Numbered from the stretch's first letter, positions 1 to 5,702 are shown. The stretch is 13,445 nt of DNA from Candidatus Bathyarchaeota archaeon B26-1 (GCA_001593925.1 LUCD01000052.1:1-13445); one strand, 5' to 3'. Translations and numbers: made by a program. The notes: generated by a model not told the origin, from the sequence alone.

Positions 1-64
1 TCCCAAAAAAGCTTAGTGGTGAAGCTCTAATTCAAGCAGGTTACCTTGCCCGTTCGTTCACCCG

Positions 65-98
65 TTTTATATAAACCTGTTCACTACATTTTTATATA
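65..98 (+). promoter_or_regulatory. Tandem TATA boxes for the secE-spt5-ribosomal protein cluster
   Basis: Two strong archaeal TATA-like elements are visible: TTTTATATAAA at 65-75 and TTTTTATATA at 89-98, about 24 bases apart. With the usual 25-base spacing the first would start transcription near 97-100 and the second near 120. The second would leave a leader of about 15 bases carrying the AGAGG at 121-125. No BRE was clearly identified. Start sites are inferred. Confidence 0.6.
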
Positions 99-134
99 GG
101 CATTAAGTTCTCCTTTGAGGAGAGGCTGAGCCAG

Positions 135-317
135 TTGGGGATTAGAACATTCCTCGAGTCTTGCATACGGCTCTTGCGCCTTGCGAAGAAGCCTGGAAAG
201 AATGAGCTCTGGCTCTCGATCAAGATTTGCTTCATCGGAGTCTCTCTCATCGGCTTTATAGGATTCATAATAAAGATTCTCTCTCTCATGCTTGCAACAG
301 GATTCTTCGGAGGATAA
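135..317 (+). CDS. secE: Preprotein translocase subunit SecE (Sec61 gamma)
   Basis: This is the small gamma subunit of the SecYEG/Sec61 protein-conducting channel in the cytoplasmic membrane, where it clamps SecY. The 60-residue product has the archaeal SecE layout: a short amphipathic N-terminal helix containing RLLRLAKKPGKNE (about residues 12-25), then one hydrophobic membrane segment from about residue 28 to 54. Length and composition match the archaeal family, and its place directly before spt5 is the standard archaeal arrangement. The start is TTG, with AGAGG at 121-125 nine bases upstream. The frame is open further upstream but offers no ATG or GTG, so TTG is preferred. The stop at 315-317 lies four bases before the spt5 start, implying co-transcription and possibly coupled translation. 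Confidence 0.9.
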   Translation: MGIRTFLESCIRLLRLAKKPGKNELWLSIKICFIGVSLIGFIGFIIKILSLMLATGFFGG

Positions 318-321
318 TCGG

Positions 322-795
322 ATGAGCAGTGAAGAGAAGAAGTCCCCCTCAACGCTTGTCTTCGCTATACGTACAACGGCCGGTCAAGAGAGGAACGTAG
401 CTAACCTTATCGCTAACAGGGTTGAAGCGAATAACCTTCCTGTAAAGGCTATACTTGTTCCAGAGGTCTTGAAGGGATACCTCTTCGTCGAGGCTGACGG
501 TCCCCACATAGTTGAGGAAGCCATAGCCGGAATAAAGCATGTCCGGTCTAGGGTTAAGGGGGTTGTCTCGTTCTCCGAGGTCGAGAGATACGTCGTGGTA
601 AAACCGGTAATTGAGGAGCTCGACGTCGGAGACATCGTTGAGGTAGTAAGTGGACCTTTCAAGGGGATGAGAGCCAAAATCACGAGGGTTGAACGGGCTA
701 AGGAGGAAGTAACAATAGAGCTCCTAGAAGCGTCATTCACCCTCCCCATAACGGTTCACGCGGACTACGTCAAACTTGTTGAGAAGGCGGGGTGA
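322..795 (+). CDS. spt5: Transcription elongation factor Spt5 (archaeal NusG homologue)
   Basis: Spt5 binds the RNA polymerase clamp, usually with Spt4, keeps the polymerase processive and can link it to the ribosome. The 157-residue product has an NGN domain at about residues 11-95 (FAIRTTAGQERNVANLI at its start, GYLFVEA in the core) and a KOW domain at about 100-155, with VGDIVEVVSGPFKGMRAKI as its signature. This is the normal archaeal two-domain size. The ATG at 322 is chosen because GGAGG at 309-313 lies eight bases upstream. An in-frame ATG at 292 would add ten residues and overlap secE without a better ribosome site. The stop is nine bases before the rpl11 ATG. The gene links the secretion and ribosomal genes of the operon. 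Confidence 0.95.
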   Translation: MSSEEKKSPSTLVFAIRTTAGQERNVANLIANRVEANNLPVKAILVPEVLKGYLFVEADGPHIVEEAIAGIKHVRSRVKGVVSFSEVERYVVVKPVIEELDVGDIVEVVSGPFKGMRAKITRVERAKEEVTIELLEASFTLPITVHADYVKLVEKAG

Positions 796-804
796 TGAGT
801 AACC

Positions 805-1299
805 ATGGTTGAGAAGAAGGTTGTTGAGCTCTTGGTGGACGGCGGGAAGGCCACGGCGGGGCCTCCTATAGGGCCGATACTGGGCCCCCTAGGCGTGAAC
901 GTCCTGATGATAGTCAACAAGATCAACGAGCTTACAAAGGAATACTCGGGAATGAAGGTTCCCGTCACGGTTACCGTTGACCCTGAGACAAAGGAGTTCG
1001 AAGTGAGCGTAGGGATACCTACAACCTCAGCGTTGATCGTGAAGGAGGCGCAGATCGAGAAGGGGTCCGGAGCCCCCAACACCGAGAAGGTTGGAAACTT
1101 GACGATGGAACAGGTTATAAAGATAGCCAAGATTAAGAGTCCATCCCTCCTAGCCAGCAACCTTAAGGCGGCGGTCAAGGAAATCCTCGGAAGCTGCGTC
1201 AGCATCGGCGTGACCGTTGAAGGTAAAGACCCAAAGGAGGTTCAGAAGGAGCTCGAGGAAGGGGTATACGACGACGTCATCAAGGCTCACGAGAAGTAA
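805..1299 (+). CDS. rpl11: 50S ribosomal protein L11 (uL11)
   Basis: L11 binds the GTPase-associated region of 23S rRNA at the base of the stalk and helps factor-dependent GTP hydrolysis. The 164-residue protein opens with the conserved glycine/proline-rich segment GPPIGPILGPLGVNV (about residues 19-33), the flexible N-terminal domain facing the elongation factors. The C-terminal RNA-binding domain follows, with LTMEQVIKIAKIK (about residues 93-105) and ILGSCVSIGVTVEGKDP (about 127-143). Length is typical for archaea. GGTGATG at 791-797, eight bases before the ATG, serves as ribosome site and overlaps the spt5 stop, so translation is likely coupled to spt5. Confidence 0.96.
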   Translation: MVEKKVVELLVDGGKATAGPPIGPILGPLGVNVLMIVNKINELTKEYSGMKVPVTVTVDPETKEFEVSVGIPTTSALIVKEAQIEKGSGAPNTEKVGNLTMEQVIKIAKIKSPSLLASNLKAAVKEILGSCVSIGVTVEGKDPKEVQKELEEGVYDDVIKAHEK

Positions 1300-1302
1300 C
1301 CC

Positions 1303-1310
1303 TTTTAAAG
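1303..1310 (+). promoter_or_regulatory. Possible internal TATA box before rpl1
   Basis: TTTTAAAG lies in the 42-base gap between rpl11 and rpl1, about 32-39 bases before the rpl1 ATG. A start 25 bases downstream would give a leader of about ten bases. In some archaea rpl1-rpl10-rpl12 are transcribed apart from rpl11, so a separate promoter is plausible, but the element is short and could be chance. Confidence 0.35.
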
Positions 1311-1341
1311 CTGTTAAGTTTCATGGCTTGAGGTTTGAAGG

Positions 1342-1989
1342 ATGCCGGGAGAGATCGATAGGTTTAAGGAAGCCCTGAAAGAGATGCGGGAAGCCTCCAA
1401 GAAGAGGAACTTCACCCAATCGGTAGAACTGATAATAAACCTCGCGGACGTAGATGTTCGGAGACCCGAGAATAGGATACAGGAGACGATAGAACTTCCA
1501 CACCCAATAAACAAGACCGTCGGGGTCTTCGCGACCGGCGACTTAGCTTTGAGGGCGAGGAGGTGCGGAGTCGACCTCGTTCTGGAAAGAGAGGAGATCG
1601 AGAGCCTTCTAAACGACAAGAAGAGGCAGAGGAAGATAGCTAAGGCCATAGACTTCTTCATAGCGGAGGCCCCTCTCATGCCTCTGATCGGCCGGGTCTT
1701 CGGTTCGATACTTGGGCCTAGAGGTAAGATGCCTAGACCTATCCCGCCGACAGCGGACATAGAACGTGAAGTGGAGAACCTCCGAAGGATGGTCTTCGTT
1801 AGAACTAGGGGTCAACCCGTTATCCAATGTAAGATCGGAACGGAGGATATGCCCGACGAGCAGATCGCCGAGAACGCCCTAGCCGTCCTTAGAAGGATAG
1901 AGAGCAGACTGAAGAGGGGAATTAAGAACATAAAGTCAGTTTACCTCAAGACGACTATGGGGAAAGCCGTCAAGGTGAACCTGAAATAA
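1342..1989 (+). CDS. rpl1: 50S ribosomal protein L1 (uL1)
   Basis: L1 binds helices 76-78 of 23S rRNA, forms the L1 stalk and helps release deacylated tRNA from the E site. In several archaea it also represses translation of its own mRNA. The 215-residue product has the usual archaeal length. It shows the N-terminal RNA-binding half (FTQSVELIINLADVDVRRPENRI, about residues 24-46, interrupted here for length only by my description), the domain II signature LGPRGKMPRPIPP at about 128-140, and the return to domain I with GTEDMPDEQIAENAL at about 166-180. The ATG at 1342 is preceded by purine-rich sequence (GAGG, GAAGG) in a 42-base gap after rpl11. I could not identify an L1-binding mRNA stem-loop with confidence. 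Confidence 0.95.
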   Translation: MPGEIDRFKEALKEMREASKKRNFTQSVELIINLADVDVRRPENRIQETIELPHPINKTVGVFATGDLALRARRCGVDLVLEREEIESLLNDKKRQRKIAKAIDFFIAEAPLMPLIGRVFGSILGPRGKMPRPIPPTADIEREVENLRRMVFVRTRGQPVIQCKIGTEDMPDEQIAENALAVLRRIESRLKRGIKNIKSVYLKTTMGKAVKVNLK

Positions 1990-2010
1990 TCAACAATGTG
2001 GTGAAGGCTA

Positions 2011-2286
2011 ATGGAGCAACGTCAAGTCTTAATCAAGAAGGCTGAAGAGGTTAAAGAGATAGTGAACCTCATCAATAAGTACAAAGCCGTAGGAATCGCG
2101 GACATACATAAAGTTAGGGCGGCCCAGCTCCAAGGCCTAAGAAAGAAGCTGAAAGGAAAAGTCTACATGAGAGTCTTCAAGAACAACCTAGTGCTTAGGG
2201 CTCTCTCCCAATGCAAGGATAAACCCAACATAGAACTGCTGAAAGACTACTTGAAGGGTTCAAACATCTTCCTCTTCCCCCTTTGA
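2011..2286 (+). CDS. rpl10: 50S ribosomal protein L10 (P0), N-terminal part before a frameshift
   Basis: L10/P0 anchors the ribosomal stalk: its N-terminal domain binds 23S rRNA beside L11 and its C-terminal helices carry L12 dimers. This reading frame encodes 91 residues from MEQRQVLIKKAEEV to NIFLFPL, covering only the first part of the rRNA-binding domain, and ends at TGA 2284-2286. The next frame continues the same protein without a gap, so one gene has been split by a +1 shift. The start is supported by GGTGA in the 21-base gap after rpl1, seven to eight bases before the ATG. Family members usually have a few more residues (a T-x-x-N-like stretch) between the IFLF and PF-x-L segments at the break, so the area is doubly altered. 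Confidence 0.9.
   Translation: MEQRQVLIKKAEEVKEIVNLINKYKAVGIADIHKVRAAQLQGLRKKLKGKVYMRVFKNNLVLRALSQCKDKPNIELLKDYLKGSNIFLFPL
2281..2286 (+). other. rpl10: Frameshift site CTT TGA inside rpl10
   Basis: The upstream frame reads CTC TTC CCC CTT TGA. The downstream frame is joined either by removing one C from the five-C run at 2277-2281, giving L-F-P-F-E-L-A, or by a +1 slip on CTT skipping T2284, giving F-P-L-E-L-A. CTT TGA is the same core as the programmed +1 site of bacterial prfB. There is no Shine-Dalgarno-like stimulator immediately upstream, unlike prfB. The Phe restored by removing a C matches the usual archaeal P-F-x-L, which favours a one-base insertion (C4 to C5), either a sequence error or a real mutation. 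Confidence 0.75.
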
Positions 2287-2851
2287 GCTCGCCCTCCTCC
2301 TCAAAGAGAGTAAGGTTGAGATCATAGCTAAGGCTGGAGACGTGGCCTCGAAGGACGTGGTGGTTCCAGCTGGAAACACAGGTCTACCGCCCGGCCCCAT
2401 AATCAGCCAGCTCAACGCCGTAGGCTTACCGACCAGAATAGAAGGCGGAAGTGTCTGGATAAACCGGGACACGGTTGTCGTGAGGAAGGGCGAGGTCATC
2501 TCGCGGAGGTTAGCCGCAGTTCTCTCTAAACTGGGGATAAAAGCCGTCGAAGCCGGCCTCTCCATGAAGGCCATATACGACGATGGACTGATAATAACCG
2601 GAGAGGACCTCGAACTAGACATTGAAGAGTTCAGGAAGGATGTGGCCGAAGCCTACAGGGAAGCGTTAACCCTCTCAGTCGGCATAGCCTATCCCACGCC
2701 GGAGAACATCCAGCTCCTCGTACAGAAGGCTTATCTGGAGGCATACAGCCTCACAATAAACGCGGCTATAGTGACGCCGGAGTCTATAGCAGACCTGATA
2801 AGAAAGGCGGAGATGGAGGCCTCGGCTCTCAAAGCCAAACTTGAGCTCTAA
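2285..2851 (+). CDS. rpl10: 50S ribosomal protein L10 (P0), C-terminal part after the frameshift
   Basis: This frame holds the rest of P0, about 188 residues starting ELALLLKESKVEII. It contains the typical archaeal segments AKAGDVASKDVVVPAGNTG, LPPGPIISQLNAVGLPTRI and KLGIKAVEAGLSMKAIYDDG, followed by helices IQLLVQKAYLEAYSL and IADLIRKAEMEASAL that in the family bind L12 dimers. The first possible independent start is GTG at 2342, with GGAG only two bases upstream, so separate initiation looks poor and the piece most likely belongs with the upstream frame. Joined, the protein would be about 279 residues. It stops at KAKLEL and lacks the charged tail and terminal hydrophobic patch found in many archaeal P0 proteins; a third L12-binding helix may also be missing. 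rpl12 is not downstream. Confidence 0.88.
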   Translation, partial: ELALLLKESKVEIIAKAGDVASKDVVVPAGNTGLPPGPIISQLNAVGLPTRIEGGSVWINRDTVVVRKGEVISRRLAAVLSKLGIKAVEAGLSMKAIYDDGLIITGEDLELDIEEFRKDVAEAYREALTLSVGIAYPTPENIQLLVQKAYLEAYSLTINAAIVTPESIADLIRKAEMEASALKAKLEL

Positions 2852-2894
2852 GCCTCCGGTCGACGTGAAGCGCACAGAATCTGATGGAAGCCTC

Positions 2895-3395
2895 TCAGCC
2901 CTTACATTCCCTTATTATCTTCTCAGCCTCTCTGATCCCTAAGATCGTTATCTGACATTCACCTTCAGGCGTCCTCTCGACGAGTCCCCCGGTAATGAGT
3001 CTTGGGAGCTCATTCGAGATCGTCTTCCTAGCCTTCCCCGTGATCCTCGAGAGTTCGTTGGGGGAGAGTGAACCCTTACTCAGCTTACCCAGCCTCTCGC
3101 CAACGTAGGCGCCGAGAAGAGCCAAACAAATCTTCTCCTTAGCCGATAGATGAAGGTCAGAGGCGAATATAGGCCCCTCCGGCGTCAACTCTATTATGCC
3201 GACGAGCTCCTCAGCCAACCTGGTTAGGTCCGGAGAGTACGTGATCCTCCTAGCCACCTCTAGGTTCGGGTAGAGCTGGGTTAGAAACCTGGTCAAAGCC
3301 TTGAAGACGTCGTCGACTCCGCCTTCGAACATCGCCTTGGCGTCCCCAAATTCTAGCTGAACCTTCAACTTCTTCTCTTCGTTTGCTTCGCTCAT
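2895..3395 (-). CDS. Uncharacterised winged-helix protein, paralogue A of the cluster
   Basis: I do not recognise a named family. The 166-residue product has an N-terminal beta-hairpin plus helix (KVQLEFGDAKAMFEGG then VFKALTRFL, residues 11-38), a central strand motif GIIELTPEGP at 66-75, a hydrophobic helix ICLALLGAYVGERLG (89-103) and a C-terminal winged helix at about 108-155, with LSRITGKARKTISNELPRL as the recognition region and LVERTPEGECQITILG as the wing. There is no signal peptide or membrane segment. It is the last gene of a three-gene minus-strand operon, 20 bases after paralogue B, which it resembles most. AGAGGGG eight to nine bases before the ATG supports the start. Likely a DNA-binding regulator, but binding to DNA is inferred from the fold only. 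Confidence 0.85.
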   Translation of the reverse strand: MSEANEEKKLKVQLEFGDAKAMFEGGVDDVFKALTRFLTQLYPNLEVARRITYSPDLTRLAEELVGIIELTPEGPIFASDLHLSAKEKICLALLGAYVGERLGKLSKGSLSPNELSRITGKARKTISNELPRLITGGLVERTPEGECQITILGIREAEKIIRECKG

Positions 3396-3415
3396 GACCT
3401 ACCCCTCTAAAGTGC

Positions 3416-3913
3416 TTAAAGCTTTATCTTCGGTAGGGTCTCCTCCATGAAGGAGACGATGCCGAGAGTCGTTATCCTGTATTCGCCTCTACCGATCCTC
3501 TCAACCCAACCTAGGCTTGTGAGTTCGCTGAGGCGGGCCGCAACGGTGCCCGCTTTTCCGCCAGTCAAGGAGAGTATCTCAGCCGTTGAGAGCGAGTCCT
3601 TCTCGAGCCTGCCGGTCTGGTATCCGATGTAAGCCTTCAAGAGATGAAGGAGTATGACGTTCTTCTCTCCTCCGATCTTCTCCCTCGGTACGGTTATCAC
3701 GGGTCCCTCAGGGGTTAGGGCTATTATCCCCGCGACGCTCCTCAACAGATTCTCCAAGTCCACCGTTAAGACGAGGTTGGAGGCCAGATCGTAGGCCGGT
3801 AGAATCTTGCTCATGAACCTGAAGAATGAACGTATAACGTCCTCTGGAGTCCCTGAGAACTTAACCTCCATATCCTTATACTTAACTGAGAGTTCGAGGC
3901 CGCTCTCCTCCAC
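3416..3913 (-). CDS. Uncharacterised winged-helix protein, paralogue B of the cluster
   Basis: The 165-residue product has the same plan as its neighbours: an N-terminal strand-strand-helix module (LELSVKYKDMEVKFSG, then PEDVIRSFFRFM, residues 6-34), the motif GIIALTPEGP at 62-71 followed by VPREKI, a helix ILLHLLKAYIGYQTG (87-101) and a winged helix at about 106-152 (ILSLTGGKAGTVAARLSEL, then GWVERIGRGEYRITTLG). It is the closest relative of paralogue A, with matching lengths of every segment. It starts at GTG 3913, with GGAGGGG about eight bases upstream. It lies 12 bases after paralogue C and 20 before A, so the three are almost certainly co-transcribed. The function is unknown; a sequence-specific regulator is the simplest reading. 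Confidence 0.85.
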   Translation of the reverse strand: MEESGLELSVKYKDMEVKFSGTPEDVIRSFFRFMSKILPAYDLASNLVLTVDLENLLRSVAGIIALTPEGPVITVPREKIGGEKNVILLHLLKAYIGYQTGRLEKDSLSTAEILSLTGGKAGTVAARLSELTSLGWVERIGRGEYRITTLGIVSFMEETLPKIKL

Positions 3914-3925
3914 GGTTCGCCCCTC

Positions 3926-4399
3926 CTAAACTTCACCTTCCCTCAACTGTTTTACGAGGTCTTCGACCCATCTTCTCCCAATTATGGAGAGTCTGTACGC
4001 GCCGTCCTCCTTTATTACCAAGCCCTCCCTCCTCATCTCGCTTAAGCGGGCTCCGAAGCCGCTTGAAGGCCTCCCACTCAACTCTAGGAGCCTCCTAACC
4101 TCTTTAGGCTCGAAGGCTTTAGGCTCTCCGGCGTAGAGGATCAACCCTATGGCCTCCTTATCGCTGATCTTCTCTCTAGGAAGGGTTACTAGGGGCCCCT
4201 CCTTCGAGGTAACGACAACTCCGCGCAGGAGTTCCTCAACGCTCGAGGCTTCCTCTTGGGGTGTAGCGCTGAGGACAAGCCTGTCGATCACGTCGAGCCA
4301 TTCCGGGAAGGACTGTAAACCTTCAACGATCTCGTCGAGGCTCTCGCCTTCAAGCTCGATGTTTCCGAAGGGCCTCTTAACGACGACGCGGACCTTCAT
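3926..4399 (-). CDS. Uncharacterised winged-helix protein, paralogue C, first gene of the operon
   Basis: The 157-residue form starting MKVRVVVKRPFG aligns with the starts of the other paralogues. It has the N-terminal beta/alpha module (residues 1-30), the motif GVVVTSKEGP at 60-69 followed by LVTLPREKI, helix EAIGLILYAGEPK (82-94) and a winged helix at about 98-145 (RRLLELSGRPSSGFGARLSEM, shown here only as its key run RRLLELSG and ARLSEMRREGLV). It is closest to paralogue D. An in-frame ATG at 4456 would add 19 residues; no ribosome site precedes either ATG, and a leaderless message from 4456 is possible because a T-rich TATA-like element lies about 20-29 bases before it. I prefer 4399 on similarity. 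The upstream operator array overlaps the region of the longer start. Confidence 0.8.
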   Translation of the reverse strand: MKVRVVVKRPFGNIELEGESLDEIVEGLQSFPEWLDVIDRLVLSATPQEEASSVEELLRGVVVTSKEGPLVTLPREKISDKEAIGLILYAGEPKAFEPKEVRRLLELSGRPSSGFGARLSEMRREGLVIKEDGAYRLSIIGRRWVEDLVKQLREGEV

Positions 4400-4441
4400 G
4401 GGTGCACGCTCAACCTTGTATGTGCTGTTGTTCCTTAAAAC

Positions 4442-4475
4442 TTTTACGTAAAACATACGTCAGATTTACGTAAAT
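4442..4475. promoter_or_regulatory. Operator-like array: three ACGT cores at 11-bp spacing
   Basis: The divergent region between paralogue C and the plus-strand winged-helix gene contains TTTTACGTAAAA (4442-4453) and ATTTACGTAAAT (4464-4475), each a perfect 12-bp palindrome, their centres 22 bp apart. A third TACGT lies exactly midway (ACGT at 4457-4460). The ACGT cores at 4446, 4457 and 4468 therefore repeat every 11 bp, on one face of the helix. Such phased palindromes are typical sites for cooperative dimer binding. They sit over the presumed start region of the minus-strand operon, which suggests repression, perhaps by one of the flanking winged-helix proteins. Binding is inferred. Confidence 0.65.
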
Positions 4476-4500
4476 TAAAAATAAGTGAAAGGAAATATAG
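4476..4500. promoter_or_regulatory. Divergent TATA-like elements of the winged-helix cluster
   Basis: On the minus strand CTTATTTTTAA (4475-4485) could serve paralogue C, giving a start near 4450-4458. On the plus strand AAATATAG (4493-4500) lies about 22-29 bases before the ATG at 4522, so that message could be nearly leaderless. The whole stretch 4442-4510 is markedly A+T rich compared with its surroundings. The elements are short and the assignments are tentative. Confidence 0.4.
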
Positions 4501-4521
4501 TTCTTAAAGGAAGTTTGGGAC

Positions 4522-5205
4522 ATGAGCGGGGGCAGATTCTTTCCGAGACGCTTGAGCTTCCCGAAGATTTGTAACGTGCTGGTCGCGTACCTGAATGCTG
4601 GTGCTGAAAGAAATTACGTCGGTTTAAGCGAGGTCACGGATAAGACCGAGGTAACCCTCCACAACATAAGTCGGAACAACAACTTCTTCAAGAGCTGGGG
4701 CTTCGTGGAGGAGAACGAGAAGGAACCCGGAAAGTACCGGTTGACCCCGGAGGCCGCCGAGTTCGCCTCAGCCTACCGGATAGACCCGAACGGAGACCAC
4801 ACAAGACAGCTGCTGAGGAGAATCCTCGAGAAGGAAGAGATCATCAGGAAGCTTGTGGAGCGGATCAAACGTGAAGGCATGGATAGAAGGGCGCTTATGG
4901 TCGAACTGCCCGGAATCCTCGGAGACTTGAGGGCTGACAAAGTCGGGCTCAACGCCTTCCTAGACATGCTCGCCTACGCCTTCAACCTCGAGACGGTCAC
5001 GGTTAAGCCGAGGCCCCCTCCACCCGAACCCTCCAAGAGAGCCCAGAGGAAGGCCGTAGCCAAGCTAGTTGAGCGGCCAGCTGCGGGGCTCAGCCTCTCC
5101 ATAAACTTGGCTATAAGCCCCGAGACTTCTCCTGAGAGGCTGAAAGAGTACATCAAGGCTGTTCTCAAGGCCTACGACGAGTACAGTGAAGAGAAGGGTG
5201 ATTGA
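4522..5205 (+). CDS. Uncharacterised winged-helix protein, divergent gene of the cluster
   Basis: This 227-residue protein is not a close relative of the four paralogues in sequence. Residues 12-85 look like a winged helix (ICNVLVAYLNAGAE, then LSEVTDKTEVTLHNIS, then wing GKYRLTPEAAEFA). Residues 95-160 form a second helical region, and a proline-rich linker PRPPPPEP lies at 163-170. The end, LSLSINLAISPETSPERLK (190-208) plus a last helix, is a strand-helix module that recalls the C-terminus of DUF5343-type proteins as I remember them, and loosely the N-terminal module of the paralogues. GGAAG at 4509-4513 lies eight bases before the ATG. It is transcribed divergently from paralogue C across the operator array and ends 17 bases from paralogue D. 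A transcription regulator is likely; its target is unknown. Confidence 0.82.
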   Translation: MSGGRFFPRRLSFPKICNVLVAYLNAGAERNYVGLSEVTDKTEVTLHNISRNNNFFKSWGFVEENEKEPGKYRLTPEAAEFASAYRIDPNGDHTRQLLRRILEKEEIIRKLVERIKREGMDRRALMVELPGILGDLRADKVGLNAFLDMLAYAFNLETVTVKPRPPPPEPSKRAQRKAVAKLVERPAAGLSLSINLAISPETSPERLKEYIKAVLKAYDEYSEEKGD

Positions 5206-5222
5206 AGGCCGTGTAGTGGCCG

Positions 5223-5702
5223 TCAGCTCCTAGTCAACTTGGAGAGAACCTTCTCCCTTATCCACCTCTCCCCTTCAGCCGTCAGCTTCCAGTTTGACTT
5301 TGAGAGGTTAGGCTTGTAGACGAGCCCCCTCTTCGCCATCTCGTTCAGCCGGGACGACACTTGAGACTTTATCCCGCTATGCTCCAGAAGCCTCCTTATT
5401 CTGGAGGAGGTGTTAACCCGCATCTCAGAGGCGTAGAGAATCAGGCCGATGGCCTCGTAGTGGGTGAGTTTAGCCCTAGAGATCGCCCCGGAGGTTATTA
5501 TCGGGCCGTCCTCCGTATACTCGATCACGCCTACGAGGCTTACCCTCCTTGAAAAGGATATCTTCCTCGAGACTAAAGTCTCGATCTCACCCACAAACTC
5601 TTCCGGCAAACCTCTAAGAATCTTGAGAACGTCCTCAGCCGTCTCCCCTTCAACCACGATCTCGCCGAAAGACGTCTTGATCTGAGCTTTAATCTTCCCC
5701 AT
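5223..5702 (-). CDS. Uncharacterised winged-helix protein, paralogue D
   Basis: The 159-residue product starting MGKIKAQIKTSFG is the closest relative of paralogue C. It has the N-terminal beta/alpha module (SFGEIVVEGETAEDVLKIL, residues 11-29), the motif GVIEYTEDGP at 58-67, the shared helix YEAIGLILYASE (82-93), and a winged helix with RIRRLLEHSG (101-110) and SSRLNEMAKRGLV (116-128). AGAGGA about ten bases before the ATG at 5702 supports this start over the in-frame ATG at 5753, which would add 17 residues of dissimilar sequence. Its own promoter and its position convergent to the plus-strand winged-helix gene separate it from the C-B-A operon. Two pairs (A/B and C/D) suggest one old duplication followed by two later ones. 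Confidence 0.82.
   Translation of the reverse strand: MGKIKAQIKTSFGEIVVEGETAEDVLKILRGLPEEFVGEIETLVSRKISFSRRVSLVGVIEYTEDGPIITSGAISRAKLTHYEAIGLILYASEMRVNTSSRIRRLLEHSGIKSQVSSRLNEMAKRGLVYKPNLSKSNWKLTAEGERWIREKVLSKLTRS

Noticed and set aside
6..27. Small stem-loop (AGCTT / AAGCT) followed by T-run on the minus strand, like a terminator.
   Set aside because: There is no minus-strand gene beside it that would need ending; the stem is five to seven base pairs and could be chance.
3..74. A plus-strand frame, open from the window start to TAA 72-74, that could be the C-terminal end of an upstream gene.
   Set aside because: It is only 23 codons with no recognisable family signature, and its end runs through the TATA box. 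It may be a real gene end but cannot be supported from this window.
384..1205. Long minus-strand open frames opposite spt5 and rpl11.
   Set aside because: They lie wholly inside strongly conserved plus-strand genes, have serine/threonine-rich compositions typical of antisense shadows and no ribosome sites.
5206..5222. GGCC-loop-GGCC hairpin between the convergent winged-helix gene and paralogue D.
   Set aside because: The stem is only four base pairs and no T-tract follows on either strand, so a terminator call is not supported.
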